A stretch of 64,000 nucleotides of DNA, taken from NCBI GenBank assembly GCA_008729055.1, contig SDUX01000010.1, forward strand, positions 1,999,090 to 2,063,089, written 5' to 3'. Below, piece after piece: positions 56,314 to 64,000 of this stretch. The DNA comes from Pyropia haitanensis. Taxonomy: Eukaryota > Rhodophyta > Bangiophyceae > Bangiales > Bangiaceae. Below the pieces are notes generated by a model. That model saw only the letters and a list, made by a program, of their open reading frames with translations. It was not told the origin of the DNA and made no database searches. A program made the position numbers and the translations under genes. Numbering within the stretch: the stretch's first letter is position 1; every line of letters begins with the position of its first letter.

Positions 56314-57176
56314 ATGCGGGGGCGGACACCGAGGGGATGGTGGCGCCGCCGCCCCACCGGCCGCGGGCGGGGCCGCCGCCGCGCCCCTCACCGCCGCCGT
56401 CATCATCCCCCCCACCGCCGCCCGCTTCGCGCGTCGACAGCCTCCTCGCTGTCGACGCGACGGACCGGCGGGGCCGCCGCGGCAGTGGCCACAGCGGCGG
56501 CAGCAGCAGCAGCCGCTCGACGGCTGGCGGTGGCCGCGGCAGCCACCGCCGCGACGGCGGTGGCCGCGGCGGCGGCGGCGGCGGCGGCGGGGATGGGCGG
56601 CCGCGTGGGGAGGGGGCGGCGGCGGTGGCGGCGGCGGCGGCCGCCGTGCCGGGCGGCCGGTCTGGGGTGCCGCGGCGGCTGCCGTCGGGCGTCCTCGAGA
56701 TGGCCAAGCGCCCGTCGATGGAAGGCTGGGGCACCGGCTGCCGGGTGCCCCGCGGGGTGGGCCTCAAGCCGACCAACCGCCACCCGGGCCGGGCGGGGGG
56801 GGCCGACGAGCCCCCGCCGGCCGACTGGGAGGACGTCGACGTTTGGTACGACGCGGTCGACTGGGGAGAGCCGCCGCCGGCGGCCGGCGGCGGCGGTGCC
56901 GCCGCCGCCGCCGACGGGCGTGCGTCGTTGAGCGTCGCCGCCATGGCCGCCGTCGCGGCAGCTGCCAAGGACCCCACCACAAAGGACGCCGCGGCCGCGG
57001 CCGCGGCGGCCGCTGCTACTGATACCGCCGATGGCGCGCCGGCGTGGGTGCCCACCGTCGAGGCGCTGGTGTGGACGGGCGGCCGGCAGCCGCGGCGCGG
57101 CCGCCCCCGCCGCCGCCGTGACGGCGGCGGCGGTGGCGGCGGTGGCGGCGGTGGCGGCGGTGGCGGCGGTGGCGGC

Positions 57177-57207
<31 letters not shown>

Positions 57208-57872
57208 TCGACGGCGGCGGCGGCGGCGGCGGGCGGCGCGGCGCGGCGCGGCGCGGCGGCGGCGGCACCCGCGCCGCCTCCCCCCTCCCAGCCGACCACG
57301 GCAGTGCCGTCGACGCGGCCGCCGCGTCGGCTGGCGGCGGTCCCGACGCGGCCGCACCGGCGGCACTTCCCGCACCACCGCCACTACCACCACCCCACGA
57401 CGGCGACGAGCGGCCGACGGCGGCGCGCGCCGGGCGCGGTGGCGATGGCGACGACCCTCTGACGCGGGTGTGGCTGGGCGTCAACGCCGCCGCCGCGGGC
57501 CCGGCCGCGGCGGCCGCCACGCTCTACGGGGTGCGGCCGCCCTCCCCCCCCCACCGCCGCCGTCCCCCCCCCCCCGCCGCCGCCACCGCCACCGCCGCCG
57601 CTGCCGCCGCCGACGGTGGCGGGTGTGGCGGCGGCGGCGGCGGCCAGTCGGCGCGCCTCGTATCGCTGACGGCGTTTTGGGAGGCGCGCGGCGCGGGTCG
57701 CGGCGGGAGCCCGACCCGCGTCGCCCGTGACGTGAGCACCCGCAGCAGCAGCAGCACCGCGAGTGGGGGGGGGGGGCGGCGCAGCCGCACGGGCAGCAGC
57801 GTCGGCTCGGCGGACGCGGTGGCCCGGTGGGGGCAGCGGGTGGGCGGTGGGAAGGGGGGGGGGGGGGGATGA
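55287..57872 (+). CDS. Long disordered Ala/Gly/Pro-rich protein of unknown function
   Basis: A single open frame of 861 residues starts at the ATG at 55287 (MMGAPPLPPGVLLELPAPP). Most of it is low complexity: poly-Pro/Arg around 55440-55540, poly-Gly at 55803-55860, poly-Ala at 56262-56314, and a (GGCGGT)n tract at 57124-57200. The only stretch with normal composition lies about residues 465-535 (VLEMAKRPSMEGWGTGC, GLKPTNRHPGRAGG, WEDVDVWYDAVDWGEPP). It is rich in Trp and Asp and is the likely conserved part. A Ser-rich C-terminus (STRSSSSTASGG) precedes the stop, which itself follows a G run and may be misplaced. No known family; possibly a scaffold or nuclear disordered protein. Confidence 0.5.
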
Positions 57873-58328
57873 CGACGCCGGTGCCCTGTGGCCGGGGGTG
57901 ATGGCCGTGGCTGAGGGGGGTTGCTGAGGGGGGGGGGGGGGGGCGGGGGGGGGGGCGATGTCCTCTGGCGTGGAACAGGGGGGGAGAGCAGGAGGCGAGG
58001 GGTGCGGGCTGGGCGGTGTGGATTGTACAGCGTTGACGACCGCCACGGGCGCGCGTGGTGGCCATGAAGGGGGGTTGTTCTTGTCGCAGGGGGTCAGAGC
58101 CGGGCGGCGAAAAAAAAAAAAGGTACGTAGACCTCGCGATGGTGCCGGCACCCGTGCCGTGGTGACGCGTACTCGGCTGCAACGCCCTGCACGAGCGTGT
58201 CTGTCTTTTTTTTTGTGAGAGGGAATGCTGGCGGCTACTGTCGCGGTTGTTGAGTCCTAGCGCGCGTCTTCCCCTGTACTGTGGTAGCTTGGCCCCGCGG
58301 CGGTGACAATGGCGGTGGTCGGGTCAAC

Positions 58329-58359
<31 letters not shown>

Positions 58360-60192
58360 ACCGCCGCCGCCACCGCCGCCGCCGTCGCCGCCGCCGCCAG
58401 TCACCGCGCCACTACAAGCAGAGGCTGGCCCGCGGACCGCCGGGTGGCTACGTCCGACGACGGCGGGGTCGGCCCTGGCGCGGCGCGCGGGTCCGCGACG
58501 GACGCGTCGGCGTCAGGCGCGTCGTGTCAGCGTCCAGCGCGTGGAGCGCGTCGGCGGCGGCGGCCGCGTGGAGCGCGGCGGCCGCGTCAGCCGCGTTGAT
58601 CACGTCAGAGCCGCGTCAGCCGCACCGGGGTTTGGTGCTGTCGGCGGTGGCGGCGGCCGCGCCGGTCGGCCCGCGGCCGGGCGGCCCGCCGCCACGTGGT
58701 ACCCCCCCTGACACAACAAACCAGCCTCATCGACGCCCGCGGCAGTGACGTCACAGCAGCAGCACCGACGGCGGGCCGCCGGCCAGGCCGCCGGCCGCCG
58801 CCGCCGCCGCCACCTCCGCCCACCCCCCCTTCCACGGGGCGTGTAGGCACGAGCGGCGACGGCGGCGTAGGCGCCGCGGCGGTGCCGCGGTTAGGGTGGA
58901 GCGCTTCGGAACCACCGCCGCCGCCGCTGCCACGGCCGCCTTGGTCATTGCCCGGGGGGGGCGCTGTTGCGACGGTGACGGCGACGGCGGGAGCCGGCGG
59001 CGCCGCGGTAGCGACGCGGGCGCCCAGTCCTCGACATTGCGCCTCCTCCCTCCCCCGCCCCCGTGTCGCGCCGCTGGTGCCCGTTTGCCTCACAGCTGCG
59101 GGCTGTCAACGATTCCTCGACGTGACCGCGTGTATAATTCTTGGGAAGCGTTCCAACCAGTGTGGAATGAACGGCCCATTGGGCACGAGGACGGCAGGGG
59201 CGGCCAAGGGCGGGGGCGGGGGGCGGAGACGGCGGCAGTCGTGGCGAGGAGGCGGTGGTGCGGGCAGCAGGCACCGCCGTGGCTCCACCGCGGTCGGCTG
59301 TACCGCCGATGGTGCCTGTACCAGCGGTATGGTGCAACGCGGTGATGGCGGCGCGGCGGCGGCCTGTGCCCCCGCCACCTGATCAGTGCCACGACCGACG
59401 GAGGACCAGCACCGCCAGAGCAGAGCGGCGGGAGCGCGGAGGTGCCGACGCACGGGGAGAGCAAAGCGGTGGACTCTGGTGGGCACAGACTCGAGGAAAG
59501 CCGAAAAGAACAAAAAGAAAGAAAGGGGAAGCACACAAAATTACCCAGTCTGTGCACTCGAAGACCCCCGCCGGCGTCGCCCTCATCCGACGCCGCCAGC
59601 GGTCGAAGAAAGAAATATTACGGCGCGCGGGGTATAGCAGCAGCGCCGGGCGACGGCGCGGCGTCGGCGCCGTGCCGACGGGCTCTCTCTAAGGGCCCCA
59701 CCTGCCGCCCCGGCTGGGACGACACCAATACTCCCGTCACCCAACGCACGGGTACGTTGCCGGCGCGCGGCGCCGCCTGGAAAACGCCCCCGCCCCCACA
59801 CCGCCCCGGGCCGTGCTTGTCAGAGAGGAGTCGCGGGGGAGGGGGGCGCGGGGGAGCCATCCGTCATCGTTGCTGCTTGTTAGAGAACGCACCACCGTCG
59901 CCGTCGCCGCCGCCGCCGCCGCCGCACTTACGCACCGTCCCACGTCGCCGCCGCTACCGCCACAGCCGCAGCCCCCGGTGCAGGCACCTGCGCCGAGCCC
60001 ACGAGGTGGGTGCCCCGCCCCCAGCGCCGCATACCCAGTCGTCTTGTGCGACCACAGCGAGCAGCTCCGACCGGAGAGTGGGTCGCGCTGCCCCAATGGA
60101 ACAGGGGCGGAGTCAAACCCACCCACGACGCGCCACCGCGGGCGCTAGTCACCGCCACCGCGGCGGGGGGAGGGGCAAGGCGAGCGGAGGGG
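57873..60192. other. Gene-poor region with an Ala-codon microsatellite
   Basis: A (GCC)n/(CGC)n tract at 58329-58398 and repeated GCGTCAGCC/GCGTGGAGCGC words at 58495-58635 are the main structure. Short open frames occur on both strands. None has an ATG start together with recognisable sequence. The right end should include the MYB 3' untranslated region. Confidence 0.45.
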
Positions 60193-60412
60193 TCATGCGT
60201 CCGTCGCGGGCCGAGCCCGCTTGGCACGCCCCCGTGACGCGGCTGAAGAGCCACCAGTGCTGGCGGCGCCGCCACCGCCCGTGTAGCTGCTGGTTGTGGT
60301 CGCCACGCCGTCGCGGCACCGCTTGCGGCCGCCGTCGGCGCCACGGCCGCCAGCGGGACCGCCGCCCGGCGCGGGCGCGACCGGCACGGGGGCGCTCCCC
60401 CGCGAGCCACTG

Positions 60413-60443
<31 letters not shown>

Positions 60444-61839
60444 TGCCGGCGTGGCCCCCGCCGGCCTCACTAATCCGCCGACGAATGGTCGTGTTGAACC
60501 GGTTCTTCACCGCGTTGTCGCTGCGCCCTTTGAGGAGGCTGCTAATGTGCGCCCACGCGTTGCCGTGCGCCGCCTGCGCGTCCATAATGATGCCATCCTC
60601 CTCGGGCGTCCACGGGCGGCTCGTCAGCGACGGGGACAGCTGGTTGAGGTACCGCTCCCGCGCCTGCTTGCCGCTCCGCCCCGGGATGCCATCCGCAATC
60701 ACCGACCACCGGCGAGCGCCCTGCGCGGCAACCAACGACAGCAGCAGGTTGTCCTCATCCTCCCGCCACGGGCCCTTGACACGCCCACTCGTCGCGGGGG
60801 GGTGCGTCGCTGGCGGCGGCGGCGGCGGCGGCGTGTCGCCCGACGACCGCCCCGACGACGGCGGCGGTGGCGGCGGTGGCGGTGGCGTGACGGCGCCGCC
60901 GCAAAGGGAGCCGCTCGAGCTGCCCGCCGCCGCCACCCCCGCCGACCGGCCCGCCGTCAATGCAACCGGCGGGGGCGGCGGTGGTGCGTACGCGCCGCCA
61001 CCGCCGGCGGCGCCCGCCCCCGTGGCGCCGACCATCCGAATCGCCTCGAACAGCAGCGGGCTGCCCATCGATGCGCCCATGCCGCCCACCAGCGAGGGCA
61101 CCCGCAGCGCGTCGCTGACGCCGGGTCCAACCAGGCCCGGCGCAGCCATCATAGGTAGCGGGCTGCCCAGCTGGCCCGGGTAGCACGCAGCGGGGGAGCC
61201 ATACGCCGCCGCGGCCGCCGCCGCGGCGGCGGCTGCCATCAGCGGCGCATGCGGCATGTAATACGGGATGCCATGCGGGTGCGCGTGGGGGGGGGGGTGC
61301 ACCGTGTGGACGAGCGGGTAGCCGCCCCCGCCGGCCGGGCCACCCCCCGACGCTTGCACCGGTGCGCCGCCGCCGCCGCTGCTGCCGCCGCCGCCGCCAC
61401 CGCCGCCGCCACCCGCCGCGCCGTCGACGCCGGCCAGCTGCGACGGGTGCGGCGATGGAAGGTGGGGGGGGTGGTGGTGAGGCGGCGGCTGCAGGCCCCC
61501 CCCCAGGCGGGGTAGGAACGGCAGCGACGCAAACGGGAGGAAGACGCCTGGCCGGCCGGCCATCCCATAGTCGAGCTCCACCCACGGGTGGCCCGGGTGG
61601 GGCTCGTAGGGGCCGCCGCCGCCGCCGAGGCCGCCAACCCCGCTGCCGCCCGCCACCACGACGCCGCCGCCGCCGCCGCTGGCGCCGCCACCACCGCCAA
61701 ACCCGACGCCCCCGACGGGGCCGCCGCCGCTGCCGATGGGGCCGCCGCCGACGCCCACCCGGACGGGCGGCGGGAGCCCCGGGTGTCGTGGCAGCGACGC
61801 CGACGCCGACGCGTCGAAGGTGATAAGGTCCGACGTCAT
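60193..61839 (-). CDS. R2R3-like MYB transcription factor
   Basis: The ATG at 61839 gives 548 residues in one exon. Two adjacent MYB repeats lie at about residues 350-455: repeat one RVKGPWREDEDNLLLSLVAA...RRWSVIADGIPGRSGKQARE, repeat two SRPWTPEEDGIIMDAQAAHG...AWAHISSLLKGRSDNAVKNR. The third Trp position is Tyr in the first repeat (RERYLNQL) and Phe in the second (KNRFNTT). The first position of the second repeat is Trp, as in animal and protist MYBs, where land-plant R2R3 proteins usually have Phe or Ile. The DNA-contacting GRSGKQARERY and GRSDNAVKNRF helices are conserved. The N-terminal 345 residues are Gly/Pro/His-rich, and the C-terminus carries a basic KRCRDG and RGRAKRARP, a likely nuclear localisation signal. 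Confidence 0.92.
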
Positions 61840-64000
61840 GAACGCGGCCGCGCGAGGGGGGGAGGAGGAGGGGGTCCCGCGCCGGCGCTGTCTCGCATTC
61901 CCCGGCGGGAAGAGAGGGGGGCGGGGGGGGGGGGGGGGGGGCGCCCGGACAACGACGGACCCAAGGGACGGGCGGACAAGGGGGGGCTGGCGGGGAGGAG
62001 CGGCGCAACGGCAACGACCAGCGTGGCGGCCGACAACGCGGCGTCGATGGCGGCTGCGAGCACCGCCACGGGCGAGGGTGCCGCTGCCGTGGGAAACGAG
62101 GAGGGGGAAGAAGGCGTCGCACGCGTGTGTCTACACCACATGCACAATGCGGACCGCGGCGGACGGGGAAGGGCGAGACGGCGGGCACACGCGCGGGTGG
62201 CACCGCCGGCGCGGGCGGCGGGACGGGGGCGGCCGATGGTGCCGGTGCCGGCCAGCGGGCGGCGGTCGGGGCGGGGGCGGGCGGCGGCGGGCCTTCGCCG
62301 GGCGGCTGCGCGCGCGCGCCGCCTCGGCCGGTGCGTGCGCCACGGCCCGCGGCCGGGCCACGCGCCACGCCAACGTGACGGCGGGTGGGGGGGCGGCGGG
62401 GTGGGCGCAAGCAGCGGCTGCGGCGGGGCGGGCAGCCCGCCCACACGGGTGCGGGTCCACCCACCGCCCGGCACGTCCCGTGCCCAGGCCGTGGCTGGCG
62501 CGCCGGCCGCGCCGCCACCCCCCCTTTCAGCCGCCTCCAAGCCCCCCCCCCCCTCGCGGCCGTCGAAACGGGCCCGCGGCGGTCCACCGGTCGTGAGCTC
62601 CGGGAGATGCAGTGGGGCGGCGGAGTCGAGCAAATGGGTGACTGCCTGGGTGCCCGAGATCTCACCGCCCACCCCTCCACCAGGCCCATCCCGTAAGCAT
62701 GGCCATTGACCAACCAGGAAGCGAGGCTGGGGAGGGGGGGGGGCGGGGCGTGGACAACAACGTAGATATCCCCCATCGCGGGCCGCCGCCCCCCTCCTAC
62801 GCACCCCGCGGATGGGCCCAGAGGCGGAGCTCAGCGGCGAGATGGCGCCCCGGCGGCGGGGAGGGTGGGGGCGGCGGACCTGCTGGAACCGGTGCCTGAC
62901 CGGTGGTGGCGGTCGAGATCGAGGCGTGGGTGGGAAAGGGGGAGGGAACGGGAGTGGAGCCGGCACCGTGGTTTGCATCTCGGGCCTCGGCGAGCTGCCG
63001 GGCCCCCCAACCGCAGTGCCCAACCGCCCAACCGCAATCGCCAGCCGCCGACCTTCCCAACCGCAACGGCAACCGCGGATGGCGGCCGGCGGTAGGTGCG
63101 TGGGCGCCAGCACGCATACATATCTTGAGGGCCCAGCGGGTTCCCCGTCCCGCTCGCGTGGGTCCAAGAAGGCGGCGGGAATGGGTAGGGAGGCGGGGGG
63201 AATGCGCTCGAAGAGCCGTAGCCCCGCTTTTCTGCCCTGGCCGCGTTCCCTATTCCCGGGCACCGTGAATGCGTTTGTTTTGCCGTTCAACCGGTGTCGG
63301 TGTCTGTCAGATTTGGGTGGGAATGGTCACTGTCAGCCCCCCCCCCCACCCCGGTTGTGCTCGCTATGGCGAGCCCGTGCGCCAATAGCTGGCGTTATGT
63401 TCCGGGTGGTGTCGATGGCTGGCCAGCCTGGCGCTGTACCGAATGCGGAGGAGCGACGGCACTGCCCGACTGATGTGGCGGCCTGTTTGTGCCGGTACAA
63501 ACCCGTCGCCACAAACTCGGCGCGTGTCCTAGACCGGGAGTGACGCAGGAAGGGAAATAAGGGCGTGGAAGGAGGGCTGGAGGGGGGCGTACGATGACTC
63601 TACGAGACAGTTGCTTTGCAGGTGGGTGATAGGACTGGAGGGGACCCTGATCGGCCCTTTGTCGGAGATCCCGTCGTGACCAGCCCTGCAACTCCACAAG
63701 GAATAGCGACAGAACGCCGACAAAGTTGCGGTTATGACTGTGCCCTCCAAGCTGCGGCGGATGGCACGGTACGGGTGGCCACCAGGCATTGCTGCGGGCG
63801 TGCACGGTTCCGTGGCTTGAACGCCAGCGATACACAACTCCGATGGTGGTGAAGGCATCGACAGCGGGGGAGTGTTGGGGTGTGGTCGGGGGGGGGGCGG
63901 CGTCTACGGGGCGCCTGATCACGCTTCCGCGCCGCCGCTGCTGGGACAGACGCCGCCATGGCTGGCGCCGCTCTATCCGCTCGCGCCGGGATATCGGGGC
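61840..64000. other. Upstream region of the MYB gene and window end
   Basis: No gene is supported. The left part, up to about 62700, is GC-rich and may include the MYB promoter and untranslated leader. The right part (63300-63850) is of more ordinary composition with only short open frames on both strands. A gene truncated by the window edge cannot be excluded. Confidence 0.4.

Noticed and set aside
1..64000. CRISPR arrays, operons and ribosome binding sites
   Set aside because: No array of spaced identical repeats is present, and spliced genes with monocistronic spacing show the DNA is eukaryotic.

Overview
This is a very GC-rich window of eukaryotic nuclear DNA. Coding regions end almost every codon in G or C, carry long poly-Ala, poly-Gly and poly-Pro stretches, and have few short introns that usually start with GTACGT. 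Together with the gene set (a copper-oxygenase-like secreted protein, a plastid-type DUF1995 protein, RS-domain Prp28, prefoldin 5, eRF1, RAD51, TBC1D23, LRRC57), this best fits a bangiophyte red alga (Porphyra/Pyropia type). The organism assignment is inference; no rRNA or other taxonomic marker is present.

Layout, left to right. 1-11 kb: a plastid-targeted-looking unknown gene (+), a mitochondrion-targeted-looking membrane protein (-, one intron), the splicing helicase PRP28/DDX23 (+), and a secreted LPMO-like protein (-). 11-17.5 kb: a gene-poor stretch, first low-complexity GC-rich and then of ordinary composition. 17.5-39 kb is the gene-dense core: prefoldin 5 (+, three exons), a 1.09-kb non-autonomous DNA transposon, eRF1 (-), an RRM/R3H protein (+), TBC1D23 (-, three exons), an unresolved spliced gene (-), a MITE-like block, LRRC57-like (+), a METTL21-type methyltransferase (-), RAD51 (+) and an armadillo-repeat protein (-). 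39-44 kb: gene-poor, with a Harbinger-type element carrying a decayed transposase. 44-64 kb: a P4-ATPase (+, one intron), a DUF1995 protein (-, one intron), a large low-complexity block, a disordered unknown protein (+), and an R2R3-like MYB factor (-).

The genes do not form a pathway. They are mostly housekeeping functions: splicing, translation termination, chaperoning, recombination, membrane traffic and lipid asymmetry. Several pairs are divergent with short shared upstream regions, for example eRF1 and the RRM/R3H gene 447 bp apart.

The main points for a second look are these. (1) Four of the protein genes are interrupted by frame changes, mostly at long G or C homopolymers, and a fifth has a suspected one near its end, so an automatic annotation would split or truncate them. 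(2) The TBC1D23 homologue keeps both catalytic fingers that the animal protein, as I recall it, has lost. (3) Two inverted-repeat elements of Harbinger character are present. One contains a 94-nt near-perfect palindrome built from its own subterminal motif; the other has 43-nt inverted repeats around a truncated transposase. (4) The secreted protein exposes an N-terminal histidine after a predicted signal peptide, as copper oxygenases do. I did not find a clearly new multi-gene system.
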